This document shows positions 1-8,782 of a DNA stretch of 56,364 bases, piece by piece. The position numbers were made by a program, and so were the translations under genes. Source of the DNA: Alteromonas lipotrueae (GTDB lineage: Bacteria; Pseudomonadota; Gammaproteobacteria; Enterobacterales; Alteromonadaceae); the NCBI RefSeq assembly GCF_019249215.1, contig NZ_JAESDI010000022.1, positions 1-56,364 on the forward strand, read 5' to 3'. The notes beneath the pieces were generated by a model that saw only the letters and a program-made list of their open reading frames with translations, ran no database searches and was not told the origin of the DNA. The first letter of the stretch is position 1, and every line of letters starts with the position of its first letter.

Positions 1-29
1 GTACTATAAGAGTGCAACCTTGATAAATT

Positions 30-49
30 TATTTACCAAACGGTAAATA
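30..49. promoter_or_regulatory. RutR-like operator palindrome, site 1
   Basis: Perfect inverted repeat TATTTACC-AAAC-GGTAAATA. The core TTTACC-N4-GGTAAA also occurs upstream of cofG (5235) and of the TonB receptor (12258). It resembles the E. coli RutR consensus TTGACCA-N2-TGGTCAA. It lies beyond the 3' end of the semialdehyde dehydrogenase gene, so it probably serves a gene starting left of base 1. Function is inferred from recurrence and from the RutR-like gene at 4371. Confidence 0.6.
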
Positions 50-199
50 TAATTTCTCTCTGATTTTGTACTGATTGTTCACTCATTATTATGTATCGCT
101 ACTATTGCTGAGACGCCTAAAGCAAAGGGCGTGATTATTCTTTTGTCTAATGCGCTGTTCTTTTTTTATGCGCTTAGTTAATGCCGATAACACGATAAA

Positions 200-219
200 A
201 ATTGACCGAATGGTAAATT
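200..219. promoter_or_regulatory. RutR-like operator palindrome, site 2
   Basis: AATTGACC-GAAT-GGTAAATT, an inverted repeat with one mismatched pair. Its left half TTGACC is identical to the E. coli RutR half-site. It lies 170 bp from site 1 in the same non-coding stretch, so the pair could act together on a leftward promoter or by looping. Confidence 0.5.
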
Positions 220-281
220 CTTATATTTTGGACTTTCAACATTTATGCCAGAGGCCGTTGCACCGGTTTTTAATGGCCAAC

Positions 282-305
282 GAAGTTCGCTGATTTGCGA
301 ACTTC
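282..305 (-). terminator. Hairpin downstream of the semialdehyde dehydrogenase gene
   Basis: A 9-bp perfect stem (GAAGTTCGC at 282-290 with GCGAACTTC at 297-305) and a 6-nt loop sit 26 bases beyond the leftward stop codon at 331. On the minus strand the hairpin is not followed by a clean T run, so it is a weak or Rho-assisted terminator candidate. The rest of bases 1-330 contains only the two operator palindromes. Confidence 0.4.
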
Positions 306-330
306 ATCGGTTTAAACGCTAGCTTTATGA

Positions 331-1830
331 TTAATTGCTTGGGAAAGAAAATTGACTGCCTTCACGCAAATTAGTTGAAGGCCAGCGTTGTGTAATGGCT
401 TTTCTACGCGTGTAGAAACGCACAGAGTCCGGCCCGTAGGCATGTAAATCGCCAAACAATGAGCGCTTCCAACCACCAAAGCTGTGGTAAGACACAGGCA
501 CGGGTAACGGTACGTTCACACCCACCATGCCCACTTGAACCTGATCGATAAAGAAACGCGCGGCTTCACCATCACGGGTGAATATACAGGTACCATTGCC
601 GTATTCGTGCTCGTTAATTAGCTCAAGTGCGGTTTGCATATCAGGTACACGTAGCATCACAAGTACAGGGCCAAAAATCTCTTTTTGGTAAATTTCCATG
701 TGAGGTTTTACCTTGTCGAACAAGGTAGCTCCTAAGAAATAGCCTTCTTCAAAACCTTCTACACTAAGCTTTCTACCATCGCTGACTAAATCCGCTTCTT
801 GGCTAACACCGGAGTCGATGAATCCACTTACAGTATCGAAATGTTGAGCACTGATTAACGGCCCCATGTCATTGCTGTTGTCGTTACCCGCCCCCACTTT
901 TAAGGTTTCGATTTGTGCTGATAGCCTATCACGCAGGGTATCGCCCATTTCATCACCTACTGCCAGCACTACCGATAACGCCATACAGCGTTCGCCGCAT
1001 GAGCCAAACGCAGCGCCCATTAGCGCATTAACAACGTTATCTACTTCCGCATCTGGCATAACAATGGCGTGGTTTTTCGCGCCACCTAAGGCTTGGCAAC
1101 GCTTACCGTTAGCACTGGCTTTTTGATAAATAGCTTCGGCAACAGGTGTTGAACCTACAAAACTTACCGCTTGAATCGTTGGGTCTTCAAGCAGTTGATC
1201 TACAGCAGCTTTGTCGCCGTTTACAACGTTTAGCACACCCGGCGGCAAGCCTGCTTCAGCCGCAAGCGCTGCAATGTATAAAGCGCTAGATGGGTCTTTT
1301 TCAGATGGCTTTAACACAAAGGTGTTGCCACACATGATAGCGCTGGGCCACATCCATAAAGGCACCATGGCCGGAAAGTTAAATGGCGTAATACCTGTCA
1401 CTAAACCTAGGGGCTGGAATTCACTCCACGCGTCAATGCCTGGGCCCACGTCTTTGCTGTGCTCACCTTTCAGCAATTGAGGCATGCCACAAGCAAACTC
1501 AACGTTTTCAATACCGCGCTGCAACTCACCTTTCGCATCGTGTAGCACTTTGCCGTGCTCTTCACTAATCAGTTCACAAATTTTGTCGCTGTGCTGCTCT
1601 AGCAATACTTTTAAGCGAAACATAACCTGTGCACGCTTTGCTGGTGGCGTGGCACGCCATGCTGGATAAGCCGCTTTTGCTGAATCTATCGCCTTTTGTA
1701 CTAATGCCGATGAAGCCATTTCTACTTGGCCGCACACCGCGCCAGTAGAAGGATTGTGAATATCAATCAAATTTCCATCTTGCGGCGCTACGTGTTCGCC
1801 ATGAATGAAGTGTCCTACCAATGAAGTCAT
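331..1830 (-). CDS. CoA-acylating (methyl)malonate-semialdehyde dehydrogenase, copy 1
   Basis: The 499-residue product matches the usual length of MmsA/IolA-type dehydrogenases, which convert malonate or methylmalonate semialdehyde, NAD and CoA to acetyl- or propionyl-CoA, CO2 and NADH in the cytoplasm. The nucleotide-binding region GITPFNFPAMVPLWM (about 146-160), FVGSTPVAEAIY (about 224-235) and GAKNHAIVMPDA (about 250-261) are typical. The catalytic cysteine is C282 in ERCMALS. It lies 44 bp downstream of an omega-aminotransferase gene on the same strand, so the pair probably degrades a beta-amino acid such as beta-alanine or beta-aminoisobutyrate. A second copy occurs at 37137 next to mmsB. 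I therefore read this copy as the malonate-semialdehyde (beta-alanine or pyrimidine) version and the other as the valine version. That division of labour is inference; the enzyme family is secure. Confidence 0.9.
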   Translation of the reverse strand: MTSLVGHFIHGEHVAPQDGNLIDIHNPSTGAVCGQVEMASSALVQKAIDSAKAAYPAWRATPPAKRAQVMFRLKVLLEQHSDKICELISEEHGKVLHDAKGELQRGIENVEFACGMPQLLKGEHSKDVGPGIDAWSEFQPLGLVTGITPFNFPAMVPLWMWPSAIMCGNTFVLKPSEKDPSSALYIAALAAEAGLPPGVLNVVNGDKAAVDQLLEDPTIQAVSFVGSTPVAEAIYQKASANGKRCQALGGAKNHAIVMPDAEVDNVVNALMGAAFGSCGERCMALSVVLAVGDEMGDTLRDRLSAQIETLKVGAGNDNSNDMGPLISAQHFDTVSGFIDSGVSQEADLVSDGRKLSVEGFEEGYFLGATLFDKVKPHMEIYQKEIFGPVLVMLRVPDMQTALELINEHEYGNGTCIFTRDGEAARFFIDQVQVGMVGVNVPLPVPVSYHSFGGWKRSLFGDLHAYGPDSVRFYTRRKAITQRWPSTNLREGSQFSFPSN

Positions 1831-1874
1831 ATCTGTATCTCTTTTTTGCGTAAGTGGACCAAGACGGTAAAGGC

Positions 1875-3203
1875 TTACTTGCCCATTAAGGTGTCTTGCA
1901 TCGCGTTAATTAAGGTGTCGATTTCCGCTTTTTCGGTGGTAAACGGAAGGCCTAACTGAATAGTGTCGCCGCCGTAGCGTACGTAAAACCCTTTCTTCCA
2001 CATGGCGTCAGCGATTTCATACGGGCGCCTTGCCGGTTCGCTTGGGTAGCTTTCAATGCTAAACCCTGCAGCAAATCCGAAGTTTCGAATATCACTCACG
2101 AATGGCATGCCTTTTAAGCTATGCACGGCCTCTTCAAAATACGGACTAAGTTCGGCAACCCGGCTAACAAGCTTTTCTTGTTCTAGAATATCAAGAGCAG
2201 CCATGGCTGCAGCGCAAGCAACAGGGTGGCCTGAATAGGTGTAACCGTGTGGTAATTCAATGTTGTAGTCGGCACCGCCTGCGTTAATCACAGTGTCGTA
2301 GATAAATTCGCGAGCCAATACCGCGCCCATAGGAACTGCGCCATTGGTGATCTGCTTGGCCACGTTAATCATATCGGGTACTACATCAAACGCATCGGCG
2401 CCAAATAAGCTACCTGTGCGGCCAAAGCCGGTAATCACTTCATCGAAAATAAGTAAAATATCGTGCTGGTTACACAGTTCGCGTAAGCGGCGTAAGTAGG
2501 CTTTTGGTGGAACGATAACCCCAGCAGAACCACTCATTGGCTCAACAATTACTGCCGCAATGTTCGACGCATCGTGTAATGCCACCATTTCGATAAGCTC
2601 ATCAGCAAGCTCTTCACCATAGTTCGGTGCGCCTTTGCAGAATTGATTATTCGGCAGCAAGGTATGTGAAAGGTGATCAGACTCCATCGCTGGCCCCCAC
2701 ATTTTTCGGTTTGCACCAATGCCGCCAAAGCTAATGCCGCCCCAACTTGCACCGTGATAGCCTTTCGCGCGACCAATAATACGGGTTTTGGTAGGCTGAC
2801 CTTGCTGGCGCCAATAGGCACGAGCAATCTTGGTTGATGTATCAGCCGCTTCAGAACCAGAATTGGTGAAAAAGACTTTATTGATGTCGGCCGGCGCCAT
2901 GTTGGCTAGTCTGTCAGCGAGTTCAAATGCCAAATTGTGGCCGTACTGAAAGGCGGGCGCGTAATCTAGCGTTGTTAGCTGTTTCGCGACTGCTTCGGCA
3001 ATTTCAGGGCGGTTATGCCCTGCGCCGCATGTCCATAACCCAGATAATCCATCAAAGATTTTGCGACCATTGTCATCAATGAGGTAATTGCCTTGTGCAC
3101 CGGTAATCATTTTAGGCGATGCTTTAAACTGGCGATTTGCAGTGTAAGGCATCCACAACGCATCCATTTGCGATTGTGATAGCTTGGAGGCCCACTGGGT
3201 CAT
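1875..3203 (-). CDS. Omega-amino acid (beta-alanine type):pyruvate aminotransferase
   Basis: Class III PLP-dependent aminotransferase, 442 residues from the chosen start. The Schiff-base lysine is about K283 in VAKQITNGA, and the PLP-ring aspartate is about D254 in LIFDEVITGFGRTG. NSGSEAAD (about 114-121) and GRAKGYHGAS (about 144-153) bind PLP phosphate. Sequence flavour is that of beta-alanine/omega-amino acid:pyruvate transaminases, which give malonate semialdehyde. That product is the substrate of the dehydrogenase encoded 44 bp downstream. I start at the ATG at 3203, which has AGGAAAAC just upstream, rather than an extension to 3254 that would add 17 unusual residues. It is divergent from the LysR gene at 3306, with a 16-bp palindrome between them, so LysR control is likely. 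The exact amino donor cannot be read from the sequence. Confidence 0.88.
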   Translation of the reverse strand: MTQWASKLSQSQMDALWMPYTANRQFKASPKMITGAQGNYLIDDNGRKIFDGLSGLWTCGAGHNRPEIAEAVAKQLTTLDYAPAFQYGHNLAFELADRLANMAPADINKVFFTNSGSEAADTSTKIARAYWRQQGQPTKTRIIGRAKGYHGASWGGISFGGIGANRKMWGPAMESDHLSHTLLPNNQFCKGAPNYGEELADELIEMVALHDASNIAAVIVEPMSGSAGVIVPPKAYLRRLRELCNQHDILLIFDEVITGFGRTGSLFGADAFDVVPDMINVAKQITNGAVPMGAVLAREFIYDTVINAGGADYNIELPHGYTYSGHPVACAAAMAALDILEQEKLVSRVAELSPYFEEAVHSLKGMPFVSDIRNFGFAAGFSIESYPSEPARRPYEIADAMWKKGFYVRYGGDTIQLGLPFTTEKAEIDTLINAMQDTLMGK

Positions 3204-3287
3204 AATTGTTTTCCTATGATATTTGTTCACTTGGTCTACTTTACCCAGCCTCATAAGTTCGATAAATTATAAATATTCAAATCTTAC

Positions 3288-3303
3288 TTTCATAAACATG
3301 AAA
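3288..3303. promoter_or_regulatory. Palindrome TTTCAT-AAAC-ATGAAA between divergent genes
   Basis: A perfect 16-bp inverted repeat in the 102-bp gap between the aminotransferase gene (leftward) and the LysR gene (rightward), ending two bases before the LysR ATG. The same 16 bases recur at 12221-12236 upstream of the TonB receptor gene. It is probably the binding site of the LysR protein or another local regulator. Confidence 0.6.
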
Positions 3304-3305
3304 CT

Positions 3306-4235
3306 ATGCGCGCAATTCTTGGAAACCTATCAGACACAGACATTCGCTTATTGAGAGTATTCATAGTGGTGGCGCAGGCTGGCGGCCTTTCTGCTGCCGA
3401 GCTAGAACTCAATATTGGGCGTTCTACCATTAGCCGACATTTAAAAGATTTAGAAACTCGGTTGGGTATGGTGCTTTGTCATCGAGGCCGCGGGGGCTTT
3501 TCGCTTACCGAAGAAGGAAAGCGAATTTATGAATCGACTCAACGCTTACTGCTGTCCCTACAAGACTTTAGAAATGAAGTTAACGACATGCACCGACATT
3601 TGCAGGGCAATGTGGTAGTAGCCATGTTCGATAAAACCGTGTCGAACGATGCGTGCAAGGTGAATGAAGCCATTTACACTTATCAGCAACAGGCGCCTAA
3701 TGTGAATGTAGAAATTCATGTGGTGCCGGTTAATACCATTGAGCAAGGCATATTGGATGGGCGCTATCATATTGGCATTATTCCTACCCATCGTTCCTCT
3801 TCAAGCCTAAATTACCTACCCTTGTTTGGTGAGCAAATGCATCTGTACTGCGGAAGAAAACACCCTTTCTACATTGAGCTTGGCAACATTCCTCGAGAAG
3901 AAATATGTGAAGCTAAGTATGCGGGACTAAGCTTTCACAGCCCAAATATGGATAAAAGTATGTCCCTAGGGCTCAACAAAATGGCGGTAGCGAACGATCA
4001 GGAGGGCATTGCCACACTGATTTCTTCGGGCTGTTATTTAGGCTTCTTGCCTGATCATTATGCGGAATCTTTCGTAAAAAAAGGCCAGATGCGCGCTATC
4101 GAACCTAATAATTTCGCCTATCATTGTGAATTCGCGGCCATCTATCGTAAGTCACCTAAGCCCACCCGTTTGGTTGAGTTATTTTTAGAAGCCCTTGCTA
4201 AGGAACATGGGAAGGAAGAACCAATTGCTATTTAG
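3306..4235 (+). CDS. LysR-family transcriptional regulator
   Basis: The 309-residue protein has an N-terminal winged helix-turn-helix (about residues 8-70, with DIRLLRVFIVVAQAGG and the recognition segment RSTISRHLKDLETRLG) and a LysR substrate-binding domain in the remainder. This is the normal LysR architecture and length. It is divergent from the aminotransferase/semialdehyde dehydrogenase pair and is their likely regulator. No Shine-Dalgarno sequence precedes the ATG, and the palindrome at 3288 abuts it, so the transcript may be leaderless and the gene autoregulated. No in-frame ATG nearby gives a better start. The effector is unknown; a beta-amino acid or pyrimidine breakdown product would fit the context. 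Confidence 0.88.
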   Translation: MRAILGNLSDTDIRLLRVFIVVAQAGGLSAAELELNIGRSTISRHLKDLETRLGMVLCHRGRGGFSLTEEGKRIYESTQRLLLSLQDFRNEVNDMHRHLQGNVVVAMFDKTVSNDACKVNEAIYTYQQQAPNVNVEIHVVPVNTIEQGILDGRYHIGIIPTHRSSSSLNYLPLFGEQMHLYCGRKHPFYIELGNIPREEICEAKYAGLSFHSPNMDKSMSLGLNKMAVANDQEGIATLISSGCYLGFLPDHYAESFVKKGQMRAIEPNNFAYHCEFAAIYRKSPKPTRLVELFLEALAKEHGKEEPIAI

Positions 4236-4370
4236 CATAGCGATTACACTGACTTTATGACATTCAAGCGTTGTGCTTTCAATGCTTAGGTAAGCAGTAA
4301 AGAGAACGAACAATAAGAACAAGTGGCAAATTTATACTACGTCACATGGAAGCGGTAACAGGAAATAAAA

Positions 4371-5000
4371 ATGACAAAACCTACAAAGACGCAGGCCAAT
4401 CGTGCAAAAACAGAGGCCGGAATTCTACGCGCCGCAGAAGAGGTATTTGCACAAAAAGGGTTTGCTGGCTCTTCAATGGATGCAGTGGCGCAACAAGCCG
4501 GTATCTCTAAACAGCTCATTTTGTATTACTTTCCAGGCAAAGATAAGTTGTACCAAGCCGTACTAGAAAACATGATTGATTTATGGCTTGAGAAAATGCA
4601 GTTCAACGACGACCCAGAGGCTTCACCAGCCAGCACCATTCGTCAGTACATTCAGCAGAAAATCGAGTTATCTCGTGATTATCCCAATGGGTCAAAAGTA
4701 TTCGCCCATGAAATCATTAACGGCGCACCGGTACTGAAAACCTATTTGATAGAAAATTTAAAGCCTGCGTTTGAACGAGACGTAAAAATTATTGAGCGCT
4801 GGATAGCCGCTGGCCATATTCGCCCCGTCGATCCTAAGCATCTGTTTTTTACCATATGGGCTGCCACGCAAACCTATGCCGACTTCTCAACGCAAATTCA
4901 ATTACTGTTAGGCAAGCCGTCTTTAGAACAAGATGATTTTAACGAGGCCACTGAATTTTTATGCAATTTCGTTTTAAGTGCCCTAGATGCACAACACTAG
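4371..5000 (+). CDS. TetR-family regulator, RutR-like
   Basis: The 209-residue protein has a TetR helix-turn-helix at about 16-60 (recognition part AGISKQLILYYFPGKDKLY) and a C-terminal domain recalling E. coli RutR. Segments shared in style with RutR are LSRDYPNGSKVF (about 103-114) and DPKHLFFTIWAATQTYADF (about 162-180). RutR is the uracil/thymine-responsive regulator of pyrimidine use and binds TTGACCA-N2-TGGTCAA. Four similar palindromes lie in this window (30, 200, 5235, 12258), one of them directly ahead of the cof operon. The start has AGGAAA about 8 bp upstream. I infer that this protein controls the F420 operon and the TonB receptor. Its ligand may be a pyrimidine but could have changed. 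Confidence 0.88.
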   Translation: MTKPTKTQANRAKTEAGILRAAEEVFAQKGFAGSSMDAVAQQAGISKQLILYYFPGKDKLYQAVLENMIDLWLEKMQFNDDPEASPASTIRQYIQQKIELSRDYPNGSKVFAHEIINGAPVLKTYLIENLKPAFERDVKIIERWIAAGHIRPVDPKHLFFTIWAATQTYADFSTQIQLLLGKPSLEQDDFNEATEFLCNFVLSALDAQH

Positions 5001-5031
5001 TGCATAAAAATTAATTTATCCCTATTTTTCT

Positions 5032-5060
5032 GGCGCGCTTCATCTAAAAGGCGCGCCTTT
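5032..5060 (+). terminator. Possible terminator after the TetR gene
   Basis: GGCGCGC (5032-5038) pairs with GCGCGCC (5051-5057) across a 12-nt loop and is followed by a short TTT. The T run is short, so termination may be partial. The remaining non-coding bases 5061-5329 are AT-rich and contain the operator at 5235. Confidence 0.45.
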
Positions 5061-5234
5061 CACTTTCTACTCCCCTTATTTTACCACCAGTAATAAATCA
5101 AATTAAACCATTGTTATATATAATCTTTAGTAAAATTAAGCCGAGCAATAAAACCTACCCAACACCCTACTAGCGCACCCAACTTGCTCTATTTTGAGAC
5201 ACACTTCGCACCAAAAAAACCTGTAAATATTTTC

Positions 5235-5250
5235 TTTACCATTTGGTAAA
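5235..5250. promoter_or_regulatory. RutR-like operator upstream of cofG
   Basis: Perfect palindrome TTTACC-ATTT-GGTAAA, 80 bp before the cofG start. Written as TTTACCA-N2-TGGTAAA it differs from the E. coli RutR consensus at one position per half. It probably overlaps the cof operon promoter, but no strong -10 element can be assigned with certainty. Confidence 0.65.
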
Positions 5251-5329
5251 AACCATGATAAAGATTAAAAAAGCAACAGCCTAAATTGAATATTTAGTCC
5301 ATTAACCTTACTTGCAGGAGACGCCCATT

Positions 5330-6487
5330 ATGCTATCGCGCCAACACGCCATTGCCCTTGAACATGCTACAGGTGCACAGCTAGATGCACTTTGCGAACA
5401 AGCTGCAGGCGTTCGCGATACGCACTGGCCTAATACCCTCACGTACTCACGAAAGATATTTATTCCACTTACAAACATGTGTAGGGATACCTGTGGTTAT
5501 TGCACGTTTGTAAAACATCCAGATTCGGGGCAAGCCAATATCTTAAACCCAAGTCAGGTGTTAGCTTCCGTGCTAAAAGGTCAGGCGCAAGGGTGTAAAG
5601 AAGCCTTGTTTAGCTTGGGTGAAAAACCTGAAAAGCGTTATCGCTACGCGAAAGATTGGTTGGCAACATTGGGCCATACCAGCATGGTGGATTACCTTAC
5701 CGAAGTATGTGAAATGGTGCTGGATAAAAGCTTGATGATCCCCCATGTGAATGCGGGAACGTTAACCTTTAACGAGCTAAAACAGTTGAAAAACGTAAGC
5801 GGCAGCATGGGTATGATGCTCGAATGCACCAGCGACCGTTTGATGAAAAAGGGCCAAGCTCATTATGCCTGTCCAGACAAAATACCGGGTATTAGGCTAA
5901 AGACTTTGGAAGACGCAGGAAAGCTAGATATTCCCTTCACCACCGGCATTCTTATTGGCATTGGTGAAACGTGGGAAGAACGTGTTGATAGCTTAATAGC
6001 GATAAACACCCTGTTCCAAAAATACGGCCATATTCAAGAAGTCATTATTCAGAATTTTCGCGCGAAAGCCGGTACAGCCATGGCAAATGCGCCAGAGCCT
6101 ACCCTAGATGATATGTGCCGCACATTGGCCATGGCACGGTTAATTTTGGACCCGGCTATTTCACTGCAAGCGCCGCCTAACCTCGCCCAAGAATACCCTT
6201 ATTACATAGCCGCAGGCATTAACGATTGGGGCGGTATTTCACCGTTAACGAAAGATTTTATTAACCCTGAACGTAGCTGGCCGCAAATTACAGAATTAGC
6301 CACTGCATGCGAGCAACAAGGCTATGCATTGCAAGAGCGTTTAACGGTATATCCAAAGTACCTACAAGCTGGCGAACGTTACGTTACCAAAGCGTTGCAT
6401 CAAGCTATGCCAGCTTGGCGCAGCGACGGCCTTGCCGTAGAGCAATGTATTGATAACACCACTTTTCAAGGAGTTGCTCATGGGTAA
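5330..6487 (+). CDS. cofG: 7,8-didemethyl-8-hydroxy-5-deazariboflavin synthase subunit CofG
   Basis: CofG is the radical SAM half of FO synthase, which with CofH joins tyrosine and a ribityl-diaminouracil to make the deazaflavin FO of coenzyme F420. The 385-residue product carries the CX3CX2C iron-sulfur motif at about C51, C55 and C58 (MCRDTCGYCTF). GILIGIGETWEERVDSL (about 200) and QNFRAKAGT are family hallmarks. The ATG at 5330 has AGGAG nine bases upstream, so I prefer it to the in-frame TTG at 5312. It is the first gene of a tightly packed F420 operon, overlaps cofH by 8 bp, and is preceded by a RutR-like operator. The separate cofG and cofH genes differ from the actinobacterial FbiC fusion. 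Confidence 0.95.
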   Translation: MLSRQHAIALEHATGAQLDALCEQAAGVRDTHWPNTLTYSRKIFIPLTNMCRDTCGYCTFVKHPDSGQANILNPSQVLASVLKGQAQGCKEALFSLGEKPEKRYRYAKDWLATLGHTSMVDYLTEVCEMVLDKSLMIPHVNAGTLTFNELKQLKNVSGSMGMMLECTSDRLMKKGQAHYACPDKIPGIRLKTLEDAGKLDIPFTTGILIGIGETWEERVDSLIAINTLFQKYGHIQEVIIQNFRAKAGTAMANAPEPTLDDMCRTLAMARLILDPAISLQAPPNLAQEYPYYIAAGINDWGGISPLTKDFINPERSWPQITELATACEQQGYALQERLTVYPKYLQAGERYVTKALHQAMPAWRSDGLAVEQCIDNTTFQGVAHG

Positions 6488-7829
6488 CATACTGCAAAAT
6501 ATCACCTCGGTTTCACCTTGCGAACTAACCCCAGCGAGCGACTTCGCCTTACCGTACAGCGATACGCCTATTCAAAATAAGCTAAGCCAACTTCGCCCTG
6601 CTATTGCGCATATTTTACAACGGGCTTTAGAAGGCAAAATGCTTAATCACGAAGAAGCAGAAGCCTTGTTTTACTGCCAAGGAACGGAAACAGATGCCTT
6701 GTTGCATACCGCTGACATTGTGCGTGAACTGCGCACCGGCAATGATGCATCTTTTGTGATAACTCGTAATATTAACTTTACCAACGTGTGCCATATGGGC
6801 TGTCAGTTTTGTAATTTTGGGGTGAATAAAAACGCTGGCGATGCAGAGTTTTTAGCCCCTCATCAAGTGGCAGCAAGAGCCAAAGAGGCCCACGCTCGTG
6901 GCGCAACAGAAATTTGTGTTCAAGGTGGTTTGCACCCTGACTTACCTGCCAGTTTTTACGGTGATTTACTTGATACGGTGTCATCTACCGTACCCGATAT
7001 TCATATTCATGCCTATTCGCCCTTTGAAATTTGGTATGGCGCTATGAAAGGCCGCAAAAGCTATACAGAATTATTAACCGACTTAAAACAGCGGGGCTTG
7101 GCTTCTATGCCAGGTACGGCTGCTGAAATTCTAGACACCGAAGTAAGACGCAAGCTAACTAAAAATAAACTCAGCACCGAAAACTGGCTTAAAATCATCG
7201 AAACTGCGCATAACGTTGGCTTACCAACCACATCCACCATTATGTATGGTCATATAGACGGGCCATCGCACTGGGCCGCTCATCTTATTTTATTACGTGA
7301 CATGCAAGCGCGTACTGGCGGCTTTACCGAATTTGTTCCCTTAGGTTTTATTCATAATGACAGCCCCCTTTATAAAAATAACCCTAGCGAAGTAAGAACC
7401 GGCCCTACTGCCGATGAGCATTTCAAAATGCACGCCATTGCTCGGTTAGTGTTACAAGGCTATATCGATAACATTCAAGCCTCTTGGGTAAAAATGGGCC
7501 CAGATATGGCGTCAAAAGTGCTACGCGCAGGCGCTAACGACTTAGGCGGTACGCTAATGAATGAGAGCATTTCTCGTGCAGCAGGCGCTAGCCATGGCCA
7601 GGAAATTGTCCCTAGGGATATGGTGAACTTTATTCAGCGTGCGGGGCTAAACGCCCATCAGCGCAATACCTTGTACCACGTAGTTACCCCCTACGGCCGA
7701 GACAAAAAACCAGCTCACCAAGAGGCGCTTGTGGGTTCAGAAGTTGCCAATCCAGTATCTAAAACTGCCAAGCCAGCCATTAGTCCATTTAACGCAGCAT
7801 CTCACATTCCGGTGAAGGTAAGCGCATGA
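6480..7829 (+). CDS. cofH: 5-amino-6-(D-ribitylamino)uracil:L-tyrosine 4-hydroxyphenyl transferase CofH
   Basis: CofH is the second radical SAM half of FO synthase. It cleaves tyrosine and attaches the hydroxybenzyl fragment to the flavin precursor 5-amino-6-ribitylaminouracil. The 449-residue product has the CX3CX2C cluster motif at about C104, C108 and C111 (NVCHMGCQFCNF). GTAAEILD, STIMYGHID and GGFTEFVPLGFIH are typical of the CofH/MqnC group. The ATG at 6480 has AAGGAG six bases upstream and overlaps the cofG stop; the upstream in-frame extension to 6450 is rejected. The stop overlaps cofD by ATGA, indicating coupled translation. The flavin precursor shared with riboflavin synthesis is expected from elsewhere in the genome. 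Confidence 0.95.
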   Translation: MGNILQNITSVSPCELTPASDFALPYSDTPIQNKLSQLRPAIAHILQRALEGKMLNHEEAEALFYCQGTETDALLHTADIVRELRTGNDASFVITRNINFTNVCHMGCQFCNFGVNKNAGDAEFLAPHQVAARAKEAHARGATEICVQGGLHPDLPASFYGDLLDTVSSTVPDIHIHAYSPFEIWYGAMKGRKSYTELLTDLKQRGLASMPGTAAEILDTEVRRKLTKNKLSTENWLKIIETAHNVGLPTTSTIMYGHIDGPSHWAAHLILLRDMQARTGGFTEFVPLGFIHNDSPLYKNNPSEVRTGPTADEHFKMHAIARLVLQGYIDNIQASWVKMGPDMASKVLRAGANDLGGTLMNESISRAAGASHGQEIVPRDMVNFIQRAGLNAHQRNTLYHVVTPYGRDKKPAHQEALVGSEVANPVSKTAKPAISPFNAASHIPVKVSA

Positions 7830-8782
7830 AGAACATAGTGTTATTCGCAGGCGGCGTAGGCGGTGCAAAAGCCGCAAAGGGCCTGTATCAATCAGACTAC
7901 AAAAATAACCTAACCATTATTGGCAATGTGGGTGATGACGACGAGTTTCATAATTTATGGGTGTCGCCTGACCTAGACACGCTCACCTACACGTTGGCGA
8001 ATGAAGTGAATCCGGTAACGGGCTGGGGGCTTAAAAACGACAGCTGCCGCATATTGTCGCGACTTGCTCAGTTTGGATCTAGCACGTGGATGCATTTGGG
8101 CGACATGGATATTGCCACCCATATTTTCAGAAGTGCTAAGCGGGCTGAAGGCACTAGCATGACGGCAATTACGCGCCAAATCACTACCCGATTAGGTATT
8201 ACCGTACCTTTGCTACCTGCTACAGACGACAACCTGCAAACCCGACTCAAGACCGAAAACGGCTGGGTAGACTTTCAAACTTACTTTGTACATCAACGCT
8301 GCGAAGCTGATGTAACTGATATAGCGTACAAAGGTGCAGAATTCGCCTCTGCCACACCGGAAGTATTAGCCGCCATAGAAGCTGCAGACATCATTGTTTT
8401 TGCCCCTAGCAACCCGTTGCTCAGTATTGCACCTATGCTTGCTATACCACAAATTCGCGATGCACTAGCAGCAAGTGAAGCCACGAAAATTGCGGTATCG
8501 CCGCTTATAGCTGGGAAAGCAATTAAGGGCCCAGCGGAAAAACTATTACAGCAAATGAGCTATACGCCTGGCAACAAAGGCATTGCAGAATTTTATCAAA
8601 GCTTATGCGATGTATTAGTTATTGATAATCAAGATGATGGCGACATAGACACCATCGAAAGCTTCGGCTTACACGCACATTGCACTTCAACCCTAATGAA
8701 ATCAGACCAAGACAAAGTCACCCTGATGGAAGAGGTAATTTCGGCGGCCACCGCTTATCAACTGGAGGTGCCTTGTGCATAA
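7826..8782 (+). CDS. cofD: Phospholactate/phosphoenolpyruvate-type transferase CofD
   Basis: CofD transfers the phospholactyl-like moiety from a GDP-activated donor to FO, giving F420-0 or a variant. The 318-residue length matches the family. The N-terminal NIVLFAGGVGGAK and the motif GNVGDDDEFHNLWVSPDLDT (about 33-52) correspond to the conserved nucleotide/metal site, and FAPSNPLLSIAPML matches the later substrate loop. It overlaps cofH (ATGA) upstream and cofC by 8 bp downstream. Its donor depends on what the neighbouring CofC activates: 2-phospholactate, phosphoenolpyruvate or 3-phosphoglycerate in different organisms. This cannot be read from the sequence alone. Confidence 0.93.
   Translation: MKNIVLFAGGVGGAKAAKGLYQSDYKNNLTIIGNVGDDDEFHNLWVSPDLDTLTYTLANEVNPVTGWGLKNDSCRILSRLAQFGSSTWMHLGDMDIATHIFRSAKRAEGTSMTAITRQITTRLGITVPLLPATDDNLQTRLKTENGWVDFQTYFVHQRCEADVTDIAYKGAEFASATPEVLAAIEAADIIVFAPSNPLLSIAPMLAIPQIRDALAASEATKIAVSPLIAGKAIKGPAEKLLQQMSYTPGNKGIAEFYQSLCDVLVIDNQDDGDIDTIESFGLHAHCTSTLMKSDQDKVTLMEEVISAATAYQLEVPCA

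Noticed and set aside
1211..1480. Rightward open frames opposite the semialdehyde dehydrogenase genes
   Set aside because: They are antisense shadows of a gene with complete family motifs; similar shadows occur opposite the paralogue at 38020-38289.
5312..5329. Upstream TTG start for cofG
   Set aside because: The ATG at 5330 has AGGAG at ideal distance, and that Shine-Dalgarno sequence would lie inside the longer reading.
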